Assembly (NCBI GenBank): GCA_959018215.1
Contig: CAUEKL010000040.1
Span: forward strand, 1-13,583
Direction: 5' to 3'
From: an uncultured Gemmiger sp.
GTDB lineage: Bacteria > Bacillota > Clostridia > Oscillospirales > Ruminococcaceae
DNA: 13,583 bases
The notes beneath the pieces were generated by a model. The model saw nothing but the letters and a program-made list of their open reading frames with translations, did no database searches and was not told the origin of the DNA. This document shows positions 6,059-12,262 of this stretch, piece after piece; position 1 is the first letter of the stretch, and the number at the start of each line of letters is the position of its first letter. The position numbers were made by a program, and so were the translations under genes.

Positions 6059-7482
6059 TGGGCGCCTCCTTCTTCCGGTTTTTGGGCCGTGCGCAGGGTG
6101 ACGGTGACCGCCGTCCCCTTGCCGGGGGCGCTGTCGATGGTCAGGGTCCCTCCGTGGGCCTGGGCGATGCGGCTGCACAAGGCCAGCCCCAGCCCGCTGC
6201 CCCCCTGCTTGCGGGCGCGGGACTTGTCCACCATGTAAAAAGGCTCGGTGACCCGGCTCAGCTGGTCGGCGGGGATGCCGCAGCCGTGGTCCCGCACCCG
6301 GAGCAGCACGGTTTTGCCCGCCTGCTCGGCGGAAACGGTGATGGCGCCCCCGGGTCCGGCCTTGGCCGCATTGGTGATAAGGTTGAGCACCAGGTCACAG
6401 AGCAGGTCGGTGTCCCCCTGCACCCACAATCCGGTGGCAAAGGTCTCCACCCGGGCATGACCGTTCTGTTCCAGGGCAGGGCGGGCGGCCTTGACCGCCA
6501 GGGTCACCGCCCGGTCCAGGGAGATGGGCTCCAGGGCCAGCTCCTCCTCATCCAGGTGGAGCAGCTGCAGCAGTTTGCCGCTGAGGCTTTCCAGCCGGTG
6601 GGCTTCATGGTAGATGGCCCCCGCCGCCTCCCGCTGTTCGGCGGGGTCGGGCTGCATGCTGCGCAAAAGGTCCGCATAGCCCAGAATGCCGGTCATGGGG
6701 GTTTTCAGTTCATGGGTGAAGGCCCCCATGAAGTCCTCCCGCTGCTGTACCGACAGTTCCAGCGCCGCCACCTTGTCCTGCACGGCGGCGGCCATGCTGT
6801 CAAAGCTTTTGCTGAGCTGGCCGATCTCGTCGTCGGTGCGCACGTTGGTGCGCAGGGCATAGTCCCCCGCCGCGATGCGGCGGCTGGCCTGGTTGAGCAG
6901 GGCCAGGGGCCGGATGAGTTTGCGGCTGAAGATGGCCGCGGCCGCCGCCGCCCCGATGACCACCGCCGCTTCCAGCAGCAGAAACCGCTGCAGGCTGCGG
7001 GACCGGGCGTCAAAGGCTTCCGACAGATCATAGGCCGAATACAGGGTCCAGCCGTCCAGCAGGTCGGTGCAGTAGACCCGCCACAGGGCTTCGCCGCTGC
7101 GCAGGATGATGCGCTGGTCACTGCCGGGCAGGGCCGTTTTCTCCCAGGCGGCGGGCAGACAGGAATACACCGCCTCCTGCCCGTTCTCCCCGTCGGTATG
7201 GTAGAGGGCGGCCAGCTGGGCCGGTCCCCCTTCCGAAGGGTCCAGCAGGTCGGCGCAGAAGCTTCCCAGTCCGGATTCGGTCACCGCTTCGCCCTGGCGA
7301 TGCAGGGTCAGCATCTCATTTTCCAAAGTGTAGCAGAGCATATCGTGTCGGTTCTGCTCCTGGTCCGCCAACGAGGAAAGGCGGTCCTGGAAATCGCCGT
7401 ACAGAAGGGCACTGCCCCCCAGGGCGAAAAAGGTCACCACCACCAGCAGGATGGTGCAGACCAGTTTTTCCGAAAATCGCAT
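6055..7482 (-). CDS. Membrane sensor histidine kinase
   Basis: A 475-residue PhoR/YycG-type kinase that should phosphorylate the adjacent response regulator. In order it has a transmembrane helix (about 8-27), an extracytoplasmic sensor region (about 28-165) with no family I can name, and a second helix (about 166-184). A HAMP linker (about 185-240) follows, then the dimerisation/phosphoacceptor domain with His257 in FTHELKTPMTG. The ATPase domain has an N box around Asn371, G1 motif DHGCGIP (398-404) and G2 motif GGSGLGLAL (427-435). All key residues are present. I chose ATG 7482, preceded by GGAAGGGGA and followed at once by the first helix. A GTG at 7512 sits too close to its upstream GAGG. 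The gap from the regulator gene is 33 bases. The stop overlaps the next start (ATGA). Confidence 0.95.
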   Translation of the reverse strand: MRFSEKLVCTILLVVVTFFALGGSALLYGDFQDRLSSLADQEQNRHDMLCYTLENEMLTLHRQGEAVTESGLGSFCADLLDPSEGGPAQLAALYHTDGENGQEAVYSCLPAAWEKTALPGSDQRIILRSGEALWRVYCTDLLDGWTLYSAYDLSEAFDARSRSLQRFLLLEAAVVIGAAAAAAIFSRKLIRPLALLNQASRRIAAGDYALRTNVRTDDEIGQLSKSFDSMAAAVQDKVAALELSVQQREDFMGAFTHELKTPMTGILGYADLLRSMQPDPAEQREAAGAIYHEAHRLESLSGKLLQLLHLDEEELALEPISLDRAVTLAVKAARPALEQNGHARVETFATGLWVQGDTDLLCDLVLNLITNAAKAGPGGAITVSAEQAGKTVLLRVRDHGCGIPADQLSRVTEPFYMVDKSRARKQGGSGLGLALCSRIAQAHGGTLTIDSAPGKGTAVTVTLRTAQKPEEGGAQ

Positions 7483-7515
7483 TGGCGGTCCCCTTCCGGT
7501 GTGCCGGGGCACACC

Positions 7516-8169
7516 TCACTCTTTTTTCAGCCGGTATCCCACACGATAGACCGTCTCGATCTTATCGTGCCAGTTCAGTTTTTTGCGCAGCCGCTGGATG
7601 TGCAGGTCCAGGGTGCGGGTGTCGGCCATCTCGCCGCCCCATACCCGCTCATACAGCACGTCCCGGTAGAGCGCCGCGCCCCGGTTGCGCATGAGCTGTT
7701 CCAGCAGGGCGAATTCCCGGGGAGTCAGGTCCACCGGCTCCCCGCCGCGCATCACCCGGCGCTCGGTCAGGTCCAGGGTCACATCAAAGGCAGTCAGGGT
7801 CTGCCCGCCCCGTCCGGTGCGGCGCAGCACCGCCTCCACCCGGGCAATGAGTTCTTCCACCTCAAAGGGCTTGACCAGGTAGTCGTCCGCCCCCAGGCTC
7901 AGCCCTTTGACCCGGTCCTTCACGCTGGCCTTGGCGGTGAGAAAGATCACCGGCGTGCCCATGGGCCGCAGGTATTCCAGCAGGTCGTACCCGTCCAGAC
8001 CGGGCAGCATGATATCCAGCAAGGCCAGGTCAAAGTCATTGTCCTGGATCAGGTCGGCGGCGGTGACACCGTCGTTGGCCACGGTACATTCATACCCGGC
8101 GCGGGTCAGGCTGACTTCGATCAGCCGGGAAATGGTCTGTTCATCTTCCACAATCAGGATTCGGTTCAT
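7516..8169 (-). CDS. OmpR-family response regulator
   Basis: A 217-residue DNA-binding regulator and first gene of the four-gene unit. The receiver domain (about 3-115) has the acidic pair Glu9/Asp10, phosphoacceptor Asp52 in LLDIMLPGLDG, the switch Thr78 and Lys100 in the LVKPF motif. A winged-helix output domain follows (about 127-217), with the family's typical LTPREFALLEQL segment and a recognition region around 'DTRTLDLHIQRLRKKL'. It is probably phosphorylated by the kinase encoded downstream. Start: GTG 8175 is only three bases from the AAGGGGG site, while ATG 8169 is nine away and is preferred. Tandem 11-bp repeats upstream suggest that it controls its own operon. Its other targets are unknown. 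Confidence 0.95.
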   Translation of the reverse strand: MNRILIVEDEQTISRLIEVSLTRAGYECTVANDGVTAADLIQDNDFDLALLDIMLPGLDGYDLLEYLRPMGTPVIFLTAKASVKDRVKGLSLGADDYLVKPFEVEELIARVEAVLRRTGRGGQTLTAFDVTLDLTERRVMRGGEPVDLTPREFALLEQLMRNRGAALYRDVLYERVWGGEMADTRTLDLHIQRLRKKLNWHDKIETVYRVGYRLKKE

Positions 8170-8173
8170 CCAC

Positions 8174-8187
8174 ACAAGCCCCCTTGT
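8174..8187 (-). promoter_or_regulatory. Small hairpin enclosing the response-regulator ribosome-binding site
   Basis: On the minus strand ACAAG-GGGG-CTTGT forms a 5-bp stem with the G-rich Shine-Dalgarno core in its loop and arms. It lies at the predicted 5' end of the operon transcript. It could moderate translation of the regulator, but a 5-bp stem is short and may be chance. Confidence 0.3.
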
Positions 8188-8227
8188 ACCTTATCATATG
8201 AAGCGATTGTACCCGAATTGTATCCGG
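8183..8227 (-). promoter_or_regulatory. Tandem 11-bp repeats and promoter region of the two-component operon
   Basis: On the plus strand, ATTGTACCCGA (8206-8216) and ATTGTATCCGG (8217-8227) are adjacent direct repeats matching at 9 of 11 bases. A weaker copy, CTTGTACCTTA, lies at 8183-8193. On the minus strand a -10 box TATGAT (8193-8198) begins seven bases after the repeat pair and has no good -35. This is the layout of promoters activated by OmpR/PhoB-type regulators binding 11-bp direct repeats. An alternative is TTGAAA (8231-8236) with TACAAT (8206-8211) at 19-bp spacing, in which case the repeats overlap the -10. Confidence 0.55.
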
Positions 8228-8246
8228 AACTTTCAAAAAACATCAT

Positions 8247-8279
8247 AAAAAAACGCAAGGCCCCGGGCGGGGCCTTGCG
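8247..8279 (-). terminator. Intrinsic terminator of the HAD phosphatase gene
   Basis: A perfect 11-bp GC-rich stem (8254-8264 with 8269-8279) and a 4-base loop are followed on the minus strand by seven T. It lies 15 bases past the phosphatase stop codon and isolates that gene from the two-component operon downstream. Confidence 0.93.
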
Positions 8280-8293
8280 CAAAGCCGGGGGCA

Positions 8294-9136
8294 TCAGCCG
8301 TGCAGTGCACTGCGCAGCGCCGCCAGCAATTCGTTCTGGTAGGTGGGATTGAAGGTGCCGTGGAGCAGCTTGGGCAGGGCTTCCTCCTGCAGGCGGCGCC
8401 AGCTTTCGGCCTCCTTGCCGGGCAGGATGGGCACAAAGGCCACCCCGTTGGCGGCGGCCGCCTGGGCGTCCCCCATGGCGTCGCCCACCATCATGACCTT
8501 GCGGCTCTCATACCCGCAGGCCAGCATGACGGCGATGGAGTTGGCCTTGCTGCCCACCTCCTGGCCGAAGATCACGTCCGCATGGCGGGACAGACCGTAC
8601 CGGGTCCATTCGCTCTCGATGGCGGACTCATTGGCCGCCGACACCACCGCCACATCGGCCACGGCGTGGAGCTGGCGCAGGCTGGTCTCCACCCCCGGGA
8701 AAGGCTCAAAGGTGGGTTCCAGGGCCTGAATCCGGCGGTTGCAGGCGTTGTTCCACTCCTGCAGCTTGCGCAACGCCAGGCTGCCGGTGCGCAGCATCTC
8801 CTGCTGCAGGCTGGCGGTGCTCAGCTCGGAGGCGGTGCGCACCCAGGCGGCGATATCCTCCGCCCCGGGCACCTCAATGCCCCGGTTGCGCAGCCGGTCA
8901 AAGATCTGGACCACGCTCTCAAACCGGGGGATGCCCCGGGTGATGCCGGTGATGTTGATCTCCTTCCAGGCGACGGCGATCATATCGGCATATTCATCCA
9001 GCGAGAACACGCGGATCAGTTCCGGGCAGAAGACGTTGCAGTGCTTGATGCGCACGGTATCCATCACGCAACCGTCTGAGTCCATGCAAACCAGAAATTC
9101 CCGCTTTTTCACAAAATCCGTCAACGCACTTGCCAT
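8294..9136 (-). CDS. HAD-superfamily hydrolase (phosphatase-like)
   Basis: A 280-residue cytosolic hydrolase of the haloacid dehalogenase superfamily, close in layout to phosphoglycolate-phosphatase-like members with a helical C1 cap. Motif I is DSDG with nucleophile Asp19 and acid/base Asp21. The cap spans about 30-145. Motif II serine is Ser166 in VVSAAN, motif III lysine is Lys197 in GSKANS, and motif IV is GDAMGD (218-223). All catalytic positions are present, so it should dephosphorylate some small molecule through an aspartyl-phosphate. The substrate cannot be told. The cap is rich in charged residues. ATG 9136 has a G-run nine bases upstream and a GGAAGG immediately before it. It is a single-gene unit with its own promoter and terminator. 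Confidence 0.88.
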   Translation of the reverse strand: MASALTDFVKKREFLVCMDSDGCVMDTVRIKHCNVFCPELIRVFSLDEYADMIAVAWKEINITGITRGIPRFESVVQIFDRLRNRGIEVPGAEDIAAWVRTASELSTASLQQEMLRTGSLALRKLQEWNNACNRRIQALEPTFEPFPGVETSLRQLHAVADVAVVSAANESAIESEWTRYGLSRHADVIFGQEVGSKANSIAVMLACGYESRKVMMVGDAMGDAQAAAANGVAFVPILPGKEAESWRRLQEEALPKLLHGTFNPTYQNELLAALRSALHG

Positions 9137-9164
9137 ACCTTCCAGCCCCCCTGCTGTTCCACCT

Positions 9165-9191
9165 GTCTGCTGTCCTTCAATTGATGCAGAC
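9165..9191 (-). promoter_or_regulatory. Leader hairpin of the HAD phosphatase gene
   Basis: GTCTGC (9165-9170) and GCAGAC (9186-9191) form a 6-bp stem with a 15-base loop, beginning about three bases after the predicted transcript start near 9194. The loop contains the palindrome CAATTG. The stem is modest and may be chance. Confidence 0.3.
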
Positions 9192-9200
9192 TATAACTCT

Positions 9201-9229
9201 ATCATAACAGAACCAGACAAAAAAGCCAA
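9201..9229 (-). promoter_or_regulatory. Sigma-A-like promoter of the HAD phosphatase gene
   Basis: On the minus strand TTGGCT (9224-9229) and TATGAT (9201-9206) are separated by exactly 17 bp. This places the start near 9194 and gives a leader of about 58 bases. Confidence 0.7.
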
Positions 9230-9252
9230 GAGTCTTTTTGTAAAAAAATGCC

Positions 9253-9299
9253 AAAAAATTCCGCACATTGCCCAACTTTTTCGCGTTCCTTTGTGCAAA
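9253..9299 (-). terminator. Weak candidate terminator of the sirtuin gene
   Basis: On the minus strand TTTGCACA pairs with TGTGCGGA (arms at 9292-9299 and 9260-9267, two G-U pairs) around a 24-base loop and is followed by six T. It sits just after the sirtuin stop codon where a terminator is expected, but the stem is weak. The surrounding 9137-9314 stretch is otherwise AT-rich and has no gene. Confidence 0.35.
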
Positions 9300-9314
9300 T
9301 CACGGGCGCCGGAT

Positions 9315-10052
9315 TTACTCTTGTTTCGGCATATCCGCACCCAGGGCCTGGCCGATGGGCATGTGCAGCACCAGACTGGCGGATTCATCCGCCGGGGTGG
9401 GCTGCTTGTTGATGACCACCAGTTCATTGCCCCGGAAATACCGCAGCAGCCCTGCCGCCGGGTACACCGCCAGGCTGGTGCCGCCCACAATGAGCATGTC
9501 CGCCTGGCTGATGGCCCGGACGGCCCCTTCCACCGTGGCTTCGTCCAGGCCTTCCTCATACAGGACCACGTCCGGCTTGACCAGGCCGCCGCACTCGGTG
9601 CAGTGGGGCACGCCGTCCCCGTGGCCGGCCGCTTCCTCGATGAAATCCACCCCGTAGAATTTGCCGCACCGGGTGCAGAAGTTGCGCAGGGTGGAGCCGT
9701 GGAGCTCGTACACCGTCCTGCTGCCCGCGGCCTGGTGCAGGCCGTCGATGTTCTGGGTGACCACCGCCTTGCATTTGCCCTCTCTTTCCAGGGCCGCCAG
9801 CCGCAGGTGGGCGGCGTTGGGCCTGACCCCGTGGACGATGAGCTTTTGGCGGTAGAAGTCAAAGAATTCCGCCGTGTGCTGCACAAAGAAGGTGTGGGAG
9901 AGCATGGTTTCCGGCGGATAGCGGAAGGTCTGGTGGTACAGGCCGTCCACGCTGCGGAAGTCGGGGATGCCGCTCTCGGTGGAAACACCGGCGCCGCCGA
10001 AGAATACCAGGTTGCTGCTTTTTTCGATGAGACGTTCCAGTTCAGGTACCAT
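9315..10052 (-). CDS. Sir2-family NAD-dependent protein deacylase (sirtuin)
   Basis: A 245-residue cytosolic sirtuin that uses NAD+ to remove acyl groups from protein lysines, releasing nicotinamide and O-acyl-ADP-ribose. The Rossmann-fold signature GAGVSTESGIPDFR is at 20-33, TQNIDGLH at 99-106, and catalytic His118 in LHGS. The zinc module has CTRC (126-129) and CTEC (151-154), all four cysteines present. GTSLAVYP (191-198) is the late NAD-binding motif. I start at ATG 10052, with AAGGAG seven bases upstream. The same frame stays open to 10922 but that part is antisense to nnrD and reads as low-complexity sequence. Length matches compact bacterial sirtuins. Deacetylase versus desuccinylase preference is not evident. 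It is divergent from nnrD across 78 bp. Confidence 0.95.
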   Translation of the reverse strand: MVPELERLIEKSSNLVFFGGAGVSTESGIPDFRSVDGLYHQTFRYPPETMLSHTFFVQHTAEFFDFYRQKLIVHGVRPNAAHLRLAALEREGKCKAVVTQNIDGLHQAAGSRTVYELHGSTLRNFCTRCGKFYGVDFIEEAAGHGDGVPHCTECGGLVKPDVVLYEEGLDEATVEGAVRAISQADMLIVGGTSLAVYPAAGLLRYFRGNELVVINKQPTPADESASLVLHMPIGQALGADMPKQE

Positions 10053-10056
10053 TGTC

Positions 10057-10086
10057 TTGCTCCTTTCCCTTGGTTGGGGGTATAAT
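10057..10086 (+). promoter_or_regulatory. Sigma-A-like promoter of nnrD in the divergent intergenic region
   Basis: TATAAT (10081-10086) is a perfect -10 box with TTGCTC (10057-10062, 4 of 6) at 18-bp spacing. The -35 overlaps the minus-strand ribosome-binding site of the sirtuin gene. I see no convincing separate promoter for the sirtuin. The near-symmetric -10 read in reverse is only a weak candidate. Confidence 0.65.
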
Positions 10087-10095
10087 GGGAAAAAC

Positions 10096-10113
10096 GGCAC
10101 GTTCCCGCGTGCC
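10096..10113 (+). promoter_or_regulatory. nnrD leader hairpin
   Basis: GGCACG and CGTGCC form a perfect 6-bp stem with a 6-base loop, starting about three bases after the predicted transcript start (near 10093) and ending just before the AAAGGGGG ribosome-binding site. There is no T-run after it. Confidence 0.45.
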
Positions 10114-10130
10114 AAAAAGGGGGCTTTTGT

Positions 10131-10970
10131 ATGCGTGAGATCCACCGGGAGGATGTGCTGCGCTGCCTGCCCCGCCGGGCAGCGGACACCAACAAGGGCA
10201 GCTATGGCCGGGTGGTGGCGGTGGCGGGCAGTATGGCCTACCGGGGCGCGGCGGCCCTGTGCTGCGAGAGCGCCCTGCGCACCGGGGCGGGGCTGGTGTA
10301 TCTGGCCAGCGTGGAGCCGGTGATCCAGCTGGTATTGACCCGCACCCCCGAATGCTGTGCCCTGCCCTGCCGCACCGACGGGGACGGCGGGGTGATGGCG
10401 GCGGATGCAGCGGCGGTGCGACCCGGGCTGGGGGACAGCGCCGGGCGGGTGCTGAACGCTTTGTGCGGCATCGGGGCCCCCTGGCAAGGGGCGGTGCTGG
10501 ACGCCGACGCCCTGAACGCCATAGCCGCCGGGGACCTGGGCACCACCCCCTTCCTGCCCCGGGACACGGTGCTGACTCCCCACCCGGGGGAGATGGCCCG
10601 GCTGCTGGGCACCACGGTGGAGGCGGTGCAGGCCGACCGGCCCAAGGCGGCGCTGCGCTGCGCCAAGCGGTTCCGGTGCGTGGCGGTACTCAAGGGCACC
10701 GGCACCCTGGTGGCCACCCCCGAAGGGCGGCTGGTACAAAACACCACCGGAAATCCGGGCCTGGCCCGGGGCGGCAGCGGGGATGTGCTGGCTGGGATGC
10801 TGGCGGCCCTGCTGGCCCAGGGGCTGCCCGCCTTTGAGGCCGCCTGCTGTGCCGTGTGGCTCCACGGGGCGGCGGCGGATGCCTGTGCCGCCCGCACCAG
10901 CCAGATGACCATGCTGCCCCACGATATCCTGACCGACCTGGGGCGGCTGCTGGGCAGCGCCGGGTTATAA
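10131..10970 (+). CDS. nnrD: ADP/ATP-dependent NAD(P)H-hydrate dehydratase
   Basis: A 279-residue metabolite-repair enzyme that converts hydrated, inactive NAD(P)HX back to NAD(P)H at the cost of ATP or ADP. The ribokinase-like fold shows the opening motif NKGSYGRV (21-28), DADALN (124-129), LTPHPGEMARL (148-158), VLKGTGTLVA (186-195) and the nucleotide/anion-hole motif NPGLARGGSGDVLAG (208-222). Length equals stand-alone bacterial NnrD. The N-terminal epimerase domain (NnrE) found in fused versions is absent, and no nnrE gene is in view. One oddity is that the usual GPGLG loop reads RPGLG (Arg97). ATG 10131 follows AAAGGGGG by seven bases. The gene has a clear promoter and terminator, so it is a single-gene unit. 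Confidence 0.95.
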   Translation: MREIHREDVLRCLPRRAADTNKGSYGRVVAVAGSMAYRGAAALCCESALRTGAGLVYLASVEPVIQLVLTRTPECCALPCRTDGDGGVMAADAAAVRPGLGDSAGRVLNALCGIGAPWQGAVLDADALNAIAAGDLGTTPFLPRDTVLTPHPGEMARLLGTTVEAVQADRPKAALRCAKRFRCVAVLKGTGTLVATPEGRLVQNTTGNPGLARGGSGDVLAGMLAALLAQGLPAFEAACCAVWLHGAAADACAARTSQMTMLPHDILTDLGRLLGSAGL

Positions 10971-10984
10971 TCCAAAGATGTAGC

Positions 10985-11022
10985 AACAGCGGTGTGCAGG
11001 TTCGGGCACACCGCTGTTTTTT
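10985..11022 (+). terminator. Intrinsic terminator of nnrD
   Basis: A perfect 13-bp stem (10985-10997 with 11006-11018) and 8-base loop end in a run of six T on the plus strand. It directly abuts the stop codon of the convergent exporter gene. On the minus strand the same stem lacks a T tract, so it would terminate that transcript poorly by itself. Confidence 0.93.
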
Positions 11023-11495
11023 CAGTTCATTTTGGGGCCGCGGTACTGATGGCGGGAGATCCTGCGGGGCAGCGGGATGCTGCAGACGATGGCGATGCCC
11101 ATGGCCAGGGCCACGGCGGTCTTGAGGGTCTCCACGCCTTTGCTGGCGAAGAGGATCTGTTCATTGTTGAGCAGGTAGTAGGCGGTGTAGTAGATGCCGG
11201 CGCCGGGCACCAGCGGGAAGATGGCGCAGAGCAGGAACAGGGTGACCGGAGCCCGGTGGGTGATGGCAAAAAAGCGGGAGATGCCCGCCAGGGGGAAGGT
11301 GGCCACCAGGGTGGCCGCGGGCACGGAAAGCCCGGCGGCGGTGCAGATGATGTACACCACCCAGCCCACCGCCCCCGCGGTGCCGCAGGCCAGAAAGTGG
11401 CGGCGGGGCACCTGGAACGCCAGGCTGAAACAGACCGTTGCCACCATGGCAACGCAGAACTGCAGCACGCAGCTGCCGAAGAATTGCAGGTCCAT
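11022..11495 (-). CDS. ThrE-type threonine/serine exporter, C-terminal half protein
   Basis: A 157-residue integral membrane protein with four or five hydrophobic segments, matching the small ThrE_2-type (DUF3815-like) half of split exporters. The conserved loop PLVPGAGIYYT is in the middle. In Corynebacterium ThrE both halves form one protein that exports threonine and serine. Here the halves are separate genes and should form a complex. The stop of the first half and the ATG of this one overlap as TGATG. The ribosome-binding site GGAGGA lies 10 bases before the ATG, and a GTG one codon earlier is also possible. The short basic tail (RRISRHQYRG) is probably cytosolic. The true substrate is not shown. 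Confidence 0.85.
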   Translation of the reverse strand: MDLQFFGSCVLQFCVAMVATVCFSLAFQVPRRHFLACGTAGAVGWVVYIICTAAGLSVPAATLVATFPLAGISRFFAITHRAPVTLFLLCAIFPLVPGAGIYYTAYYLLNNEQILFASKGVETLKTAVALAMGIAIVCSIPLPRRISRHQYRGPKMN

Positions 11496-12262
11496 CACAA
11501 CGGAATCCTCCACAAACTCACGCCCACCATGTAGGTCAGGGCCACGCCGCAGGCCAGGCAGCCGGCGCACAGCAGGGCGTCGAACAGACGGATGGTGCCG
11601 GACAGGTAGTCGGCATTGATGATATCCCGGATGCCCATGGTCAGGGCCACGCCGGGGGTCAGCACCATCAGGGCGCCGATGATGGCGCCGCTGGGGTTGT
11701 ACCCGGCCCCCCACACCATCCGCATGGCCAGGGCCAGGGCGGTACAGGCGGCGGCCGCCGCAATGTCGGTAAAGACCTTGCTCACCCCGCCTTTGTGGAA
11801 GAGCTGCATGATGAGCATTTCCACAATACCGGCGCCGAAAGCGGTGATGATCTCCGGCCCGGCACCGCCGAACAGAAAGGCAAAGCAGCCGCTGCCCACG
11901 GCACCCGCCAGCAAAGATACCCTGAACCCGTAGGTCGGGATGGCACAGGCGTCTTTCAGGGCCTTTTCGGCGCTGTCCAGGTCCAGCTTGCCCTCGGCCA
12001 GTTCCCGGGAAATGGCGTTCACCGCCTCCACCCGGCCCAGGTGGATGCTCACCCGGGGTACGTGGCGCACGGCGCTGATGGGGCCGTCCTCCCCTTCCGC
12101 CGAAGCAAAGATGCCGTTGGTGAGCACATACACCCGGAACTCCCGGATGCCCAGGCTGCGGGCCATGATCTCCATGGTGTCCTGGGCGCGGAAGACCTCG
12201 CCCCCGTTTTCCAGCATGGCTTTGCCCGCTTCCACCACCATCTCAATGGCACGATCGGTCAT
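11495..12262 (-). CDS. ThrE-type threonine/serine exporter, N-terminal half protein (DUF1212)
   Basis: A 255-residue protein with a soluble front part (about 1-110) bearing the family's 'AGKAMLENGGEVFRAQDTM' segment at about 12-30, then five predicted membrane helices (about 113-132, 137-155, 165-183, 188-210 and 222-245). The helices include a Gly/Pro-rich loop NPSGAIIGALMVLTPG. It should work with the C-terminal half encoded next as an amino-acid exporter. ATG 12262 is preferred, with AAGGAG seven bases upstream. The longer frame to 12307 adds residues inside the preceding gene. Its start overlaps the stop of the YfhO-like gene as ATGA, so translation is likely coupled. Confidence 0.9.
   Translation of the reverse strand: MTDRAIEMVVEAGKAMLENGGEVFRAQDTMEIMARSLGIREFRVYVLTNGIFASAEGEDGPISAVRHVPRVSIHLGRVEAVNAISRELAEGKLDLDSAEKALKDACAIPTYGFRVSLLAGAVGSGCFAFLFGGAGPEIITAFGAGIVEMLIMQLFHKGGVSKVFTDIAAAAACTALALAMRMVWGAGYNPSGAIIGALMVLTPGVALTMGIRDIINADYLSGTIRLFDALLCAGCLACGVALTYMVGVSLWRIPL

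Noticed and set aside
5902..8352. An 816-codon open frame on the plus strand across the two-component genes
   Set aside because: It runs antisense through kinase, regulator and terminator, has low-complexity Gln/Gly/His composition, and lacks a ribosome-binding site. High GC keeps it free of stops.
9219..9254. Two A-rich direct repeats ending in GCCAA (9219-9229 and 9242-9254)
   Set aside because: They are simple A-tracts in a short AT-rich spacer, and one is part of the -35 region. Chance is likely.
10053..10922. Upstream extension of the sirtuin frame to 535 residues
   Set aside because: The added part is antisense to nnrD and reads as Gly/Pro/Arg-rich filler. A good ribosome-binding site and the family start are at 10052.
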